Source: SVTX01 sp045588675 (GTDB taxonomy: Bacteria > Bacillota > Clostridia > Oscillospirales > CAG-272). Taken from it: a stretch of DNA of 44,373 nucleotides. A program made the position numbers and the translations under genes. Positions 13,601-23,108 of this stretch are shown in pieces. The notes beneath the pieces are model-generated. The model was not told the DNA's origin, did no database searches, and saw nothing but the letters and a program-made list of their open reading frames with translations. Where the stretch lies: contig JAZNER010000040.1 of the NCBI GenBank assembly GCA_045588675.1, positions 1 to 44,373 of the forward strand. Reading direction: 5' to 3'. The stretch's first letter is position 1; every line of letters starts with the position of its first letter.

Positions 13601-14551
13601 ATGTTTGAACAGTTCATCCAAGAAATAAATAATTATAATAGAATAATCATTCACAGGCACTCAAATCCCGACGGTGACGCAATAGGCTGTCAGACGGGGC
13701 TCAAGTATATTTTAAAGGAGAATTTTCCCGATAAGGAGATTTATGCGGTAGGTGACGCGCCGAAAAGATATGCTTTTGTTGAGGGCTCTGCTCCCGATGA
13801 GATCGACTCTTCCCTGTATAGAGGTGCTTTGGCTGTCATTCTTGACACATCTGCAAAGGCTTTGATAAGCGATGACCGATACACTTTAGCCGATAGGACT
13901 GTCCGCATAGACCACCACATTTTCTGTGAAAAAATCGCAGATGTTGAAATCGTGGATACATCTTATGAGAGCTGCTGTGGTCTTATTGCCGAATTCGCAA
14001 AGGAATCGGGTCTTTCTCTTTCTAAGGCTTCCGCGAAAGCTCTTTTCACGGGTATGATAACCGACTCGGGCAGATTCAGATATGATTCTACCACCGCGAA
14101 CACCTTTGCGCTTGCATCTTATCTCTCAGAACAAAAATTTGATACGACCGATATTTACAGCAATCTGTACTCCGACGATTTTGAAATGATCAAGCTCCGC
14201 GCAAGCTTTGTTCTTAAAATCAAAATCACCCCCGAAAATGTTGCTTATATTTACACAACGGCAAAGGAGGCTGAGGCTCTCGCCGCAGATACATTCACTA
14301 TTTCAAGAGGAATGGTAAATACTATGTCTGATATTAAGGGCGTGCATATTTGGGTAAACTTTACTGAAAACAGTGGCAAGGTACTTTGCGAAATACGCTC
14401 AAACAAATACAATATCAACAAAATTGCCGTAAAGTATGGCGGCGGAGGTCACGCAAAGGCAAGCGGCGCGACATTGAAGGATTACAACGAGGCTATGTGC
14501 TTGCTGTCTGACCTTAACATATTAGCTTCACAAGGAGAAATAAATGAATAA
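13601..14551 (+). CDS. DHH-family phosphoesterase, NrnA-like (copy 1)
   Basis: The 316-residue protein has the DHH catalytic domain with HRHSNPDGDAIG (18-29), an ILDTSA segment near 80, RIDHHIF near 105 and FTGMITDSGRFRY near 157. The DHHA1 substrate-binding domain ends in KYGGGGHAKASGA near the C-terminus. All metal-binding motifs are intact. NrnA-type members degrade short oligoribonucleotides to mononucleotides and dephosphorylate 3',5'-pAp. GGAGG precedes the ATG. It overlaps the next gene by eight bases. That gene is a paralogue of the same architecture and is followed by surE. Confidence 0.9.
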   Translation: MFEQFIQEINNYNRIIIHRHSNPDGDAIGCQTGLKYILKENFPDKEIYAVGDAPKRYAFVEGSAPDEIDSSLYRGALAVILDTSAKALISDDRYTLADRTVRIDHHIFCEKIADVEIVDTSYESCCGLIAEFAKESGLSLSKASAKALFTGMITDSGRFRYDSTTANTFALASYLSEQKFDTTDIYSNLYSDDFEMIKLRASFVLKIKITPENVAYIYTTAKEAEALAADTFTISRGMVNTMSDIKGVHIWVNFTENSGKVLCEIRSNKYNINKIAVKYGGGGHAKASGATLKDYNEAMCLLSDLNILASQGEINE

Positions 14552-15524
14552 AGCAATTAAAGAACGAATATTGCAAAAAATCAAGGATTACAATAGAATT
14601 ATTATCTGCCGCCACCGCCGTCCTGACGGGGACGCGATAGGCTCTACAAAGGGTCTTGCAGAAATATTAAAGCTCTCTTATCCCGAAAAAGAAATTTATG
14701 TTATCAATTCGGATTATTCTGATTATCTTGAATTTTTGGGCGGAGAAGATGAGGACATTGCCGACGAGCTTTACAGCGATGCTTTGGTTATTGTTCTTGA
14801 CACGGGAAATGTTGACAGGATTTCAAATAAGAAATATTCTCTTGGCAAAGAGCTTATTAAAATTGACCATCACATTGACATAGCTCCTTATGGCGATATT
14901 TCCTGGGTTGAGGATAACCGTTCCTCTATATGCGAGATGATCGCGGATTTTTATGTTACCTTCAAGGACGAGCTTAAAATAAATTCATACGCTGCTACCT
15001 GCATTTACACAGGTATGGTTACCGATTCCGGCAGATTCAGATTTGAGTCTGTTTCGGGTGACACTATGCGCTTGGCAGGAGAAATGCTTGAATGTGGAAT
15101 AGACACCGACAAGCTATATGCCCACCTGTATCTCAAGGATTTTGATTTTTTGAAATTTCAAGCCTATGTTTTTAACAAGATGAAAATTACAAAAAACGGT
15201 GTTGCATATCTCAATGTCCCCATGTCAATGCAAAAGAAATTCAAGCTGACAGAAGAACAAGCAAGCAGTGTTATCTCATTTTTGGACTCAATTAAAGGCT
15301 GCATTGTCTGGCTTGCATTCATTGAAAACCAAGATAAGAGCATCAGAGTGCGCTTGCGTTCAAGATTTGTAACAATCAATTCTCTTGCCGAAAAATATCA
15401 CGGCGGCGGCCATGCTTGCGCCGCAGGCTCAACAGTTTACAGCAAAAAAGAAGCTGAGGCTTTGATTGAAGATGCCGATTCTCTTGTGCGCGACTATAAA
15501 CAGAACAACGGAGGCTGGCTATGA
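14544..15524 (+). CDS. DHH-family phosphoesterase, NrnA-like (copy 2)
   Basis: The 326-residue paralogue of the preceding gene has CRHRRPDGDAIGS (22-34), VLDTGN near 90, KIDHHID near 110, YTGMVTDSGRFRFES and the C-terminal KYHGGGHACAAGS. The core motifs are intact, so both copies should be active. The pair probably arose by tandem duplication, but the sequences have diverged well beyond the motifs, which suggests different substrates or regulation. The start overlaps the first copy by eight bases and the stop overlaps surE by four, so the three genes should be translationally coupled. Confidence 0.88.
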   Translation: MNKAIKERILQKIKDYNRIIICRHRRPDGDAIGSTKGLAEILKLSYPEKEIYVINSDYSDYLEFLGGEDEDIADELYSDALVIVLDTGNVDRISNKKYSLGKELIKIDHHIDIAPYGDISWVEDNRSSICEMIADFYVTFKDELKINSYAATCIYTGMVTDSGRFRFESVSGDTMRLAGEMLECGIDTDKLYAHLYLKDFDFLKFQAYVFNKMKITKNGVAYLNVPMSMQKKFKLTEEQASSVISFLDSIKGCIVWLAFIENQDKSIRVRLRSRFVTINSLAEKYHGGGHACAAGSTVYSKKEAEALIEDADSLVRDYKQNNGGWL

Positions 15525-16246
15525 AAATTCTTATAACTAACGACGATTCAATCTCCTCTCCCGTTCTCGTCCCGCTTGCGAGGTGGGCGAAAAAGCTTGG
15601 CGAGGTTGTTGTAATTGCCCCTAAATATGAGCAAAGCGGTAAAAGTCACGGAATCAATATAATCACCGCGTCTGAAATGAAAAAATTTGATTTTGTTGAT
15701 GGAATAGAAGCATATACTGTCGATTCCACCCCCGCCGACTGCGTGCGATACGCGCTGATCGGGCTTGGACTAAAATTTGACCTTGTAATCTCGGGCGTTA
15801 ACAAAGGCTTCAATCTCGGCAAAGACATAAATTATTCGGGAACTGCGGGTGCGGTTTTTGAAGCGGCTGCCGAAGGCATTAATTCAATCGCTCTCTCAAC
15901 CTCAAAGGAATCCTTTGACGATACGGTTGCCAACCTTGACAAAATATACAGCTTTATTACCGACAACAAGCTTTTTGACCTGTGCAGGCTTTATAATGTA
16001 AATGTTCCCGTCAATACAAATGGAGAAATCAAAATTACACGGCAGGGCGGTCCTTTCTACCGCGACAAATATATTGACCAAGGAAATAATATGTATTTAC
16101 CTGTCGGAGAGCCTGTATATAATCTTACGAATGACCTGTCAATTGATATTGACGCCGTAATGAATGGATATATTTCAATTTCGCCACTTACGGTTGATAG
16201 GACGGATCTATCCGCATTTAACCGACTGTCAAAGCAATTTAGCTAA
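15521..16246 (+). CDS. surE: 5'/3'-nucleotidase SurE
   Basis: The 241-residue protein starts MKILITNDDS with the metal-binding Asp8-Asp9 pair, then EQSGKSHGI near 37-45 and VISGVNKGFNLGKDINYSGT near 90-110, the full SurE signature. SurE removes phosphate from nucleoside 5'- and 3'-monophosphates and can act on polyphosphate. Its ATG overlaps the stop of the second DHH gene (ATGA). In this operon it would act on mononucleotides released by the DHH phosphoesterases. A terminator follows 14 bp after the stop. Confidence 0.92.
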   Translation: MKILITNDDSISSPVLVPLARWAKKLGEVVVIAPKYEQSGKSHGINIITASEMKKFDFVDGIEAYTVDSTPADCVRYALIGLGLKFDLVISGVNKGFNLGKDINYSGTAGAVFEAAAEGINSIALSTSKESFDDTVANLDKIYSFITDNKLFDLCRLYNVNVPVNTNGEIKITRQGGPFYRDKYIDQGNNMYLPVGEPVYNLTNDLSIDIDAVMNGYISISPLTVDRTDLSAFNRLSKQFS

Positions 16247-16260
16247 TTTTTATATGCCAA

Positions 16261-16288
16261 AACCCCCGACGAGTTATTGTCGGGGGTT
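16261..16288. terminator. Bidirectional terminator after surE
   Basis: AACCCCCGAC and GTCGGGGGTT form a perfect 10-bp GC-rich stem with an 8-nt loop. It lies between the convergent surE and the last gene of the transport operon, with modest T-runs on both sides. Confidence 0.75.
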
Positions 16289-16362
16289 AATTATTTAGCT
16301 ATGTAAATAACATTTTTGCATTATCTGCGATTTCAAAAACCTCAGTAATGTAGCTGTTTAGG

Positions 16363-18369
16363 TTAAGCAGAAGCCTCTGTTTCGGTTTCTGAGCCTTCAA
16401 CAGTGCTTTCTACTGTGCCTTCATCGGTACCTTCAGCTACTGTGTGAGATACAAGCCAACCGTTCTTCATCTGTGCTGTACCCTTGTACTGACCAAGAAC
16501 ACCAAGAACTGTGATTGTATCACCTGCTACAGGCTTAACTTCCATTGCATCATATCTATTAACACCGTTGCTTGAATATAGTCCGTATACGAGGATTTCA
16601 TTACCTTCAGCGTCTTTAATAACTACATTACCGTACTTATCATTCTGAACTTCCTTAATTTCACCAACAAGAATGTACTTGTCCTCGGTGTAACTTTCCT
16701 GAGCAGCACCCAATGTAATAGCATCTGCAATAGAAGTTGCAGGAATATGCGTAAGAAGATTTGCATTCTTGAGCTGATTAACATTGTTGTAAGAAGAAAG
16801 AATCGATTTAACAACTATGTAATCACCAACTGCAGGCTTAACTTCCATTGAATCGTATCTTGTACTGCCATCAGCAGAATATAAACCATATACCAAGAGA
16901 GTGTTGCCGAGTTCATCAGTAATCAAAACATTACCATATTTTGTATTTTGAACTTCTGTAATAACACCTGCTACGAGGTAAACATCTGTATCATTAGGTG
17001 TTCCTGCAAGCATGTCAACGATAGGTGTAATTGTCTTGGAAAGCTTAACCTCGAATGTCTTTTCAGCTGTTTCAGCACCACATGTGGCAACAACGGAAAG
17101 AGTGATTACAGCTTCATCGTTAGGAACAGTAATTGTAAGCTCACCTGTTGTAGCGTCAAAAGTAGCGTGCTCTGTTTCTTCAAGCGTCCATGCAAATGTC
17201 ACATCTTCAACAGAGGCGCCCTTCAAGGGAAGATTAATAACCGCATCCGATGAGAACACTTCTTCAACAGTTACATTTCCAAGCTCAACTTCAAGCTTTT
17301 CTGCATCTGTAAGCTGAACATCGGAAGGAGCTATTGAATTAACTGTATCGGGATAAATTTGGAAAGCATTTGAATATACAGATACGACACCTGTGATATC
17401 AACCTTTGTGCCTGCTACAAACTTTGCAAAGAGCTCATCAATTTGCGCCTGCTCGAAGAAATAGTTGTTCTTGTATATGTTGTATTCAACGCCGTTTACT
17501 GTGAAATAGTAATAGCTTCCGTCAGCTTTTGTTAATGTTGCGCCCTTAATAGAAACTCTTGCACTCTGATACTTATCAAGAGTTGCGCGGTCTTTGTTAT
17601 CAGCAGCTGCGCCAAAATCAGCAGTTGCGTCAGTGTAAACAAGGTCAACGCCCTTGTCCGCTGCTGTTGCGCCTGTCTTAGTTACAGAACAGCCCTTGTT
17701 GAATTCAAGGCAACCGTTATATGTGGTAACAGTACCCGAAACCTCAACCTCTGTTCCAATCGGGAATGCAGCCTGAATCGACTCGCGGGAAGCAAGAACA
17801 TCATCTGAAAGCGAAGGACCATATACATAATAGCCTCTGCCTGCTGCATCCTGAACCCACATTGTTCCCTTGCTGGACGAATCTGTCGCAGCAACGATTG
17901 CAACGACATAACCAATTACAACAACAGTATCGCCGTCGTTTTCTGCACATTCACGAGCATAATCATCCCAAGTGTTTACATTGTATTTGGGAACTGTAAG
18001 CTTGAATGTAAGTGTTTCTGTTTTTCCGTCTTCTGCCTTAATTGTTGCAGTAAGGTCATAGTTAATCACTTCAGAGGGCTTACCTACGCTGATTGTAACA
18101 AGCTTTGTTGCAGCATCAGCGGAAACCTTTACTGCATCTGTATTTGTTGTCCATTCAACAGCGAATACCTTTCCATTTACAATAACCTGAGAAGGAACTG
18201 TAAAATCTGCTGCTGTCTGAGGGTTAGCTAACAACCCTTTATTGATTGATTTAAGATATTCTGCCGCATCTGCAAGAGCAGTATCTTCCTTGGTCTGACC
18301 GTTGTCGCAAGCCGCGAAAACAGAAAGCACCATTGCAAGCATGAGAATAATTGTAATTATTTTTTTCAT
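16363..18369 (-). CDS. Multi-domain surface lipoprotein with OB-fold-like repeats
   Basis: The 668-residue exported protein has a signal peptide ending in SVFAAC, with Cys21 as the likely lipid anchor. Near 55-125 lies a segment resembling an atrophied bacterial Ig-like domain (FTVPSQVIVNGKVFAVEWTT). Two OB-fold-like units follow (about 130-230 and 245-345), then another Ig-like domain (about 350-460). Two near-repeat OB-fold-like units sit at about 465-555 and 560-650. Both carry EVQN-x-KYGNV, LVYGLYS, RYD-x-MEVKP and an NAN/KNG tail. The C-terminus is Glu/Thr/Ser-rich. OB folds often bind nucleic acid or sugars. It is the last gene of the operon, 26 bp after a thermonuclease lipoprotein whose tail has a similar OB-like part, so a nucleic-acid-binding partner role is plausible but inferred. 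Confidence 0.8.
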   Translation of the reverse strand: MKKIITIILMLAMVLSVFAACDNGQTKEDTALADAAEYLKSINKGLLANPQTAADFTVPSQVIVNGKVFAVEWTTNTDAVKVSADAATKLVTISVGKPSEVINYDLTATIKAEDGKTETLTFKLTVPKYNVNTWDDYARECAENDGDTVVVIGYVVAIVAATDSSSKGTMWVQDAAGRGYYVYGPSLSDDVLASRESIQAAFPIGTEVEVSGTVTTYNGCLEFNKGCSVTKTGATAADKGVDLVYTDATADFGAAADNKDRATLDKYQSARVSIKGATLTKADGSYYYFTVNGVEYNIYKNNYFFEQAQIDELFAKFVAGTKVDITGVVSVYSNAFQIYPDTVNSIAPSDVQLTDAEKLEVELGNVTVEEVFSSDAVINLPLKGASVEDVTFAWTLEETEHATFDATTGELTITVPNDEAVITLSVVATCGAETAEKTFEVKLSKTITPIVDMLAGTPNDTDVYLVAGVITEVQNTKYGNVLITDELGNTLLVYGLYSADGSTRYDSMEVKPAVGDYIVVKSILSSYNNVNQLKNANLLTHIPATSIADAITLGAAQESYTEDKYILVGEIKEVQNDKYGNVVIKDAEGNEILVYGLYSSNGVNRYDAMEVKPVAGDTITVLGVLGQYKGTAQMKNGWLVSHTVAEGTDEGTVESTVEGSETETEASA

Positions 18370-18395
18370 AATGGCTCCTTATTTTATTTGTATGA

Positions 18396-19751
18396 TTATT
18401 TGATAGTAATATCCTTTGCGGACATAACCTTTATTTGGTATGTGCCATCATAGTAATCTACGATACCCAAAACATCTATTGTTTTGCCTAAAAAGTCGCT
18501 TTCGGCAAGGATTTTACCGTCAGCATTCTTTAAAACGGTTGTTCTTACTAAAATTGTATGCTCACCCGAGGTGCAAGTAAAGGTCATCGCTCCGTCGCTA
18601 TCGCCGCCATTGTTGGTGGTATATACGCTTGAAACTAACAAATCCTTCATACTCACGGTTGTGTTGAGCGCTAATTCGGCAAAGCCAAATTCCCTTACAA
18701 TTTCTTCGCCATTTTCATCAATCGTAGTTACGCTTTTCTTTTCTGACAAAAATGTTTCGGGAGTTATTTCAAGATATGCTGCTGGATTTCCCGAGCTTAT
18801 CTTTTGAATATTATCTGCTGACTTCGGATTCATCATATCATACTTTAAATCTGATATCTGATATGTTCCGCCAGCCTCGTAGTATTGCATTGATCCGACA
18901 ATTCTGACGCGGTTTCCCACATTTAAAATGCCAAGCCCCGTACCGTTAAGAGAATATCCGTAATAAACATATATTCCGTGGTACATATTTGTTTCTTGGT
19001 CAAATTCTTCAACATATACGCTTACTCCGCCGTTTTTGGTAACTACACCCTCAAAGGCTACATCCTTGCCGACATAAAGCTCTGGATTTACCCGAAGCTC
19101 CTTCAAGGTAAGCTCAATAGCACTTCCGTAATAAAAATCGGGGTCTTTTTCCTTGGAATAAACATAAAGCTTATGGGCCTTTGCTTGCTTGATTGCATTC
19201 GTACACCACATACCGTACTTGTTTTGTGATGAATTTGATGCAATCGCAAGGCCGTTTTGAAGAATTTCAAGATTCAGGTTGCGATATTCTGTATCCTTGT
19301 CGGTTTTATACCAAACCCAGACAAGATATCTGCCGCCTGTTGAGTCGGCGTTCCATTTTCCGTCCTCGCTTTCAATGACAATAGAGGTTGCCTCTGAAAG
19401 CTTTTGTCTTGTAAATGCGGACGCCGCTTTTCCCCATTCCTCAATCTGACCTGTTGATTCGGGAGTATTTATAGCAAGGTATCTCGCTTTAAATACACCG
19501 TTTGGCATAACATCAGACGGAACATTAAAGTGCGTTGTGTCTCCGTCAACATATTGATGCACCGTTACCTCAAGCTTCTTTGAAGCGGTGTTCATATCAA
19601 GCTTCAGGTCTGAAGCATAATCGACAAATTCAAGATTTGGGGCGTCAGTTGTCTGTTCTTCCCCGCCGCTATTATTGTTGTCGCAAGCTACGAGTGATAC
19701 TGTCAAGCAAAAGAGGAGAAGCAATGCAAGGGTTTTGCAAATAAATTTCAT
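18396..19751 (-). CDS. Thermonuclease-domain lipoprotein
   Basis: The 451-residue exported protein has a lipobox LVAC (Cys23) and a staphylococcal-nuclease domain at about 58-205. Visible catalytic positions are VDGDTTHF (66-73), Arg90 and Glu98 in ARYLAINTPES, and Arg141 in GGRYLVWVW, matching Arg35, Glu43 and Arg87 of the S. aureus enzyme. The calcium ligand Asp40 is replaced by Asn95 (INTPE), a variant I recall in Firmicute lipoproteins that may alter metal use. The C-terminal half (about 210-450) looks like two OB-fold-like units, one with an IVGSMQYYEAGGTYQISDL stretch. It should cut DNA or RNA outside the cell while tethered to the membrane. It lies 26 bp downstream of the binding-protein gene in the same operon. 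Confidence 0.87.
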   Translation of the reverse strand: MKFICKTLALLLLFCLTVSLVACDNNNSGGEEQTTDAPNLEFVDYASDLKLDMNTASKKLEVTVHQYVDGDTTHFNVPSDVMPNGVFKARYLAINTPESTGQIEEWGKAASAFTRQKLSEATSIVIESEDGKWNADSTGGRYLVWVWYKTDKDTEYRNLNLEILQNGLAIASNSSQNKYGMWCTNAIKQAKAHKLYVYSKEKDPDFYYGSAIELTLKELRVNPELYVGKDVAFEGVVTKNGGVSVYVEEFDQETNMYHGIYVYYGYSLNGTGLGILNVGNRVRIVGSMQYYEAGGTYQISDLKYDMMNPKSADNIQKISSGNPAAYLEITPETFLSEKKSVTTIDENGEEIVREFGFAELALNTTVSMKDLLVSSVYTTNNGGDSDGAMTFTCTSGEHTILVRTTVLKNADGKILAESDFLGKTIDVLGIVDYYDGTYQIKVMSAKDITIK

Positions 19752-19777
19752 AAAATATATAAAATTTCCTTAATAGA

Positions 19778-21199
19778 TTAGGACATATATTCGCATTCAG
19801 CAACTGCGTCCTCGAATGCCTTTTCAATCATTGCGTCAACATCCGCTGCTGTTGCATAGTTTGTCATACAATACTGCATAATAATACCAACCTGGTCACG
19901 AGCTTCGGATGAGCCGTTGAATGCAGGAGATACATAGTAGTAGTCCTTCTGCTCAAGACATACCTTAGCAGAAAGAGCCGCAACATTGTCGCCACCGTCA
20001 GCATTGTTGATGAATTCAGCATATACAGGATTCTCAGAAACAGACTCAAGCACAGGAACATAACCTGATGCCATACCGAACTCTGCCTGGAACTCTACTG
20101 TTGTTGTGAGGTACTTAACGAAGAGCCAGGAAGCGATAACCTCCTGCTCGGTTCCGTTAAAGATACAGAGAGACGGACCTTGAGAGATAACCTTCTTGTT
20201 ATCTTTGTTCATCTGAGGGATTGTAGCAATTCCTACCTCGAAGGGATAGCTTCCGTCGTCAAGCTTGCTTGGACGCTGGTGAGTAGCACCTGCGGAAGAA
20301 CCGATAGACATATAGGAGTTGAGCTTAGACGCATCAGCTACGAAAAGACCTGATGTGTACGCGCCGTAAATTTCCTGAGTTGTTACATAGCCCTTCGCGT
20401 GCCAATCACTGAATCTCTTAACGAATGCTCTGTTCTCCTCGTTATTAAAGAGGAAGTGGTCGCCTGTAGCGCTTGTATAAGGAGAGTTCTGCTGCTCGCA
20501 CATTGTAATAAACCAGTTTGCCTCAGAGTCATATCCGAGAGGAACACAGTCGGGGTCGATTGCCAAAATATCCTTGCAAAGCTGTTCAAGCTCATCCCAA
20601 GTGGTAGGAACTGAGAGATTGTTAGCTTCAAAGAATGTCTTGTTGTAGTAAAGAACCTCTGTTGACTTAGAAAGAGGAAGTGTGTACATAAGTCCGTCGC
20701 CGAATTCTCTACCTTCGTTGTAGTATGCGTCGATAAAGTCGTCAACCTGCTCCTCGGTCATACCGAGAGTTTCTGTTGTACCGTCTGCTCTTTCAACAGG
20801 TGTTGTGCTTGCAATAAGGTTGTCAAGTGTAACAACTGCACCTGCAAGGTTGTAGAGCGCTACGTGGTCAGGATAGCAGTAAGCGATGTTGGGCTGGTTA
20901 CCAACTGTAAGCTCTGTACTGATCTTATCGCGTACATCATCATAACCACCCTCTTGCGAGTGATTAATTTTAATATTGGGGTAAAGCTCGTTGAACTCAA
21001 CAATGTATTTGTCGAGAACTGCTGTGAGGTTTGCGCCCATTGTGTGATAGAAGGTAATTTCTATCTCTTCACCGTTATAGGTCGCGCCCTCAGAAAGAGT
21101 AAATGCGTCTGCGTTTCCGCGGCTTGCATTACATCCTGCTAATACTACAGCGTTTAAGCAGAGTGTAAGCAACAAAAGTACTGTAAGTAACTTTTTCAT
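19778..21199 (-). CDS. ABC importer solute-binding lipoprotein, UgpB-like
   Basis: The 473-residue protein has a signal peptide with lipobox LAGC (Cys23) and the type 1 extracellular solute-binding fold. ITFYHTMGANLTAVLDKYI near 48-66, LPLSKSTEVLYYNKTFFEAN near 165, a SIGSSAGATHQ loop near 285 and ISQGPSLCIFNG followed by a MASGYVPV segment resemble UgpB-type proteins that bind glycerol-3-phosphate or related glycerophospho compounds. True substrate assignment needs the binding residues checked. GAAAGGAC precedes the ATG. The gene lies between two permease genes upstream and the nuclease lipoprotein downstream, so the ligand may be something that nuclease action releases. Confidence 0.87.
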   Translation of the reverse strand: MKKLLTVLLLLTLCLNAVVLAGCNASRGNADAFTLSEGATYNGEEIEITFYHTMGANLTAVLDKYIVEFNELYPNIKINHSQEGGYDDVRDKISTELTVGNQPNIAYCYPDHVALYNLAGAVVTLDNLIASTTPVERADGTTETLGMTEEQVDDFIDAYYNEGREFGDGLMYTLPLSKSTEVLYYNKTFFEANNLSVPTTWDELEQLCKDILAIDPDCVPLGYDSEANWFITMCEQQNSPYTSATGDHFLFNNEENRAFVKRFSDWHAKGYVTTQEIYGAYTSGLFVADASKLNSYMSIGSSAGATHQRPSKLDDGSYPFEVGIATIPQMNKDNKKVISQGPSLCIFNGTEQEVIASWLFVKYLTTTVEFQAEFGMASGYVPVLESVSENPVYAEFINNADGGDNVAALSAKVCLEQKDYYYVSPAFNGSSEARDQVGIIMQYCMTNYATAADVDAMIEKAFEDAVAECEYMS

Positions 21200-21264
21200 G
21201 TCTTTGTCCTTTCAAATTAAAAAATTTATTGTGTTCAAGGTTTTTTAAAACCGAGTAACCGTAA

Positions 21265-22155
21265 TTATCCCTTGATTCCGCTACGGGATACGCCCTTCAT
21301 AATGTATTTTCTAAGGAATACAAATACGAGGAACAAGGGTAAGGATACGATGGCAACTGCCGCCATCTGTACAGGATAGTTTATCATATTGTCAACTGTG
21401 AAGTCGGCTCCGCGAATACCGTTGGTAATCAGCTTGTGCGCTTGGTCATTGGCAACGAGATTGGGCCATACATAAGAGTTCCAAGCACCCATCATTTTGA
21501 GTATTGTAATCGAAATAAGTGTTGGGAGCGAAAGCGGGATCATAACCTTGCAAAGATATTTGAAATCGCTTGTGCCGTCAACCTTTGCGGCCAGGTAAAG
21601 CTCATTTGGAATCTGCAAGAAATTCTGTCTTAAAAGATATATATAGAATACACTTACAAGGAACGGAACGATCAAAACGGTGTATGTGTTTATCCAATCA
21701 AGATTATTAACCGTTACATAGTTTGTAATTGTAAACAGCTCACCCGGAATCATCATTGTAGCAAGAAGCGCCGCAAAGAGTGCGTTTTTGCCCTTGAATT
21801 CAAGACGGGCAAATGCAAACGCTGAAAGAACTGTAATTACAAGCGACAGAAGTGTAGATACGATTCCTACATACACAGTGTTTAAAAACAAGGTGCCAAG
21901 GTTTGCTGTATCAAAAGCATCTGCATAGTTACTGAATAAAAATTTCTGTGGGAAGAATGTAGGAATAGCCAAATTGTACTCTTCCATACTCTTAACAGAG
22001 GAAATCAGCATCCAATAGAACGGGAAAAGCACTACAAGCGCCATAAATCCGAGAAAGGCATATACAGCAATTTTTGCCAAAACCTTTGTAACTCTTTGAC
22101 GAGAGGTAACACGCTGCATATCTTTTTCAGACATTACTTTTATTGAAGTAGCCAT
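21265..22155 (-). CDS. ABC transporter permease, MalG/UgpE type
   Basis: The 296-residue inner-membrane protein has six predicted membrane segments. The first follows a cytoplasmic N-terminus (residues 1-30). The coupling EAA loop is visible as ELYLAAKVDGTSDFKYLCKV, with the conserved Gly and downstream IPLSLPTL. The C-terminus MKGVSRSGIKG is typical of MalG-type permeases. GGAGG precedes the ATG. It lies 12 bp after the partner permease and would pair with it and two copies of the ATPase encoded upstream. The 65-bp gap before the binding-protein gene shows no clear terminator. Confidence 0.9.
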   Translation of the reverse strand: MATSIKVMSEKDMQRVTSRQRVTKVLAKIAVYAFLGFMALVVLFPFYWMLISSVKSMEEYNLAIPTFFPQKFLFSNYADAFDTANLGTLFLNTVYVGIVSTLLSLVITVLSAFAFARLEFKGKNALFAALLATMMIPGELFTITNYVTVNNLDWINTYTVLIVPFLVSVFYIYLLRQNFLQIPNELYLAAKVDGTSDFKYLCKVMIPLSLPTLISITILKMMGAWNSYVWPNLVANDQAHKLITNGIRGADFTVDNMINYPVQMAAVAIVSLPLFLVFVFLRKYIMKGVSRSGIKG

Positions 22156-22167
22156 TTGTTTACCTCC

Positions 22168-23106
22168 TTAATAGTGTGTTTTCTTTTTGCTGACATAGAG
22201 GTTAATCATTGTAACAACAAAGATAATGCCAAACAAAATTAATGCGGCGGCGGATGCACGGCCCTGATGGTTCTTCAAGGAGTCGTAAATATATCCAACC
22301 ATTGTGTTAAGTCTTCCCGCGTCACCGACAGGTCCCATCTTGTCGCCGAACACGCCGACAATGCTGGAATATTCCTTAAATCCACCGATAAAGCCTGTTA
22401 TTACAACATAAGCAATCATAGGGGAAAGAAGCGGAACTGTAATTCTTGTAAATACACGGAATTTTGGTGTGCTGTCTATTTTGGCAGCCTCATAATACTG
22501 CTTATTAACGCTCTGAAGTCCTCCAAGAAGAATAAGTATCTTAAAGGGCAACGCGTTCCAAACGATATAAATCGTCATAACCGCTATATTTGCGGCGTAA
22601 GAGGAGCCTGCGCTTATCCAGTTAATTGGCTCTCCGCCGAAAAATTGTATTATGTTATTTATAATACCGTATGTTTCAATAACGGGGGTTGCCGATGCAG
22701 TGTTACCTACGATATTAAACATTGCCGCAAATACCATACCAATCGCAATTGAGTTTGTAACATAGGGCAAGAAATAGATTGTCTGCAAAAATCTCTGCAA
22801 GGGTCTTATTGAGTTAAGACATACTGCAATAACCAAAGCGAGAATTGTAGAAATCGGAACTGTGAGGACACATAGAAGCATAGTGTTCTTCAGACAAGTG
22901 ATAAAGCCCTTGTATTCAATAACCTTCTGGAAGTTCTTGATACCAAATTCAAAGGTTTTACCTCCCTGTGCCGCCAAGCTGCTGTAATCCTCCTGGAATG
23001 CCATAAGCAAGGTGTTTATAATTGGCCACACCGTAAACACCAACAACAATATTATTGCAGGTGCCAAATACAGCCAAGCCTTCCACTGTTGTTTGTTATC
23101 AACCAT
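22168..23106 (-). CDS. ABC transporter permease, MalF/UgpA type
   Basis: The 312-residue protein has six membrane segments starting with KAWLYLAPAIILLLVFTVWP, the usual start of UgpA/MalF-type permeases without the large MalF periplasmic insertion. The EAA loop reads KQYYEAAKIDSTPKFRVFTR followed by ITVPLLSPM. GGAGG lies before the ATG, which follows the ATPase stop by two bases, so translation is probably coupled. With the second permease it forms the channel of the importer that the UgpB-like lipoprotein feeds. Confidence 0.9.
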   Translation of the reverse strand: MVDNKQQWKAWLYLAPAIILLLVFTVWPIINTLLMAFQEDYSSLAAQGGKTFEFGIKNFQKVIEYKGFITCLKNTMLLCVLTVPISTILALVIAVCLNSIRPLQRFLQTIYFLPYVTNSIAIGMVFAAMFNIVGNTASATPVIETYGIINNIIQFFGGEPINWISAGSSYAANIAVMTIYIVWNALPFKILILLGGLQSVNKQYYEAAKIDSTPKFRVFTRITVPLLSPMIAYVVITGFIGGFKEYSSIVGVFGDKMGPVGDAGRLNTMVGYIYDSLKNHQGRASAAALILFGIIFVVTMINLYVSKKKTHY

Positions 23107-23108
23107 TA

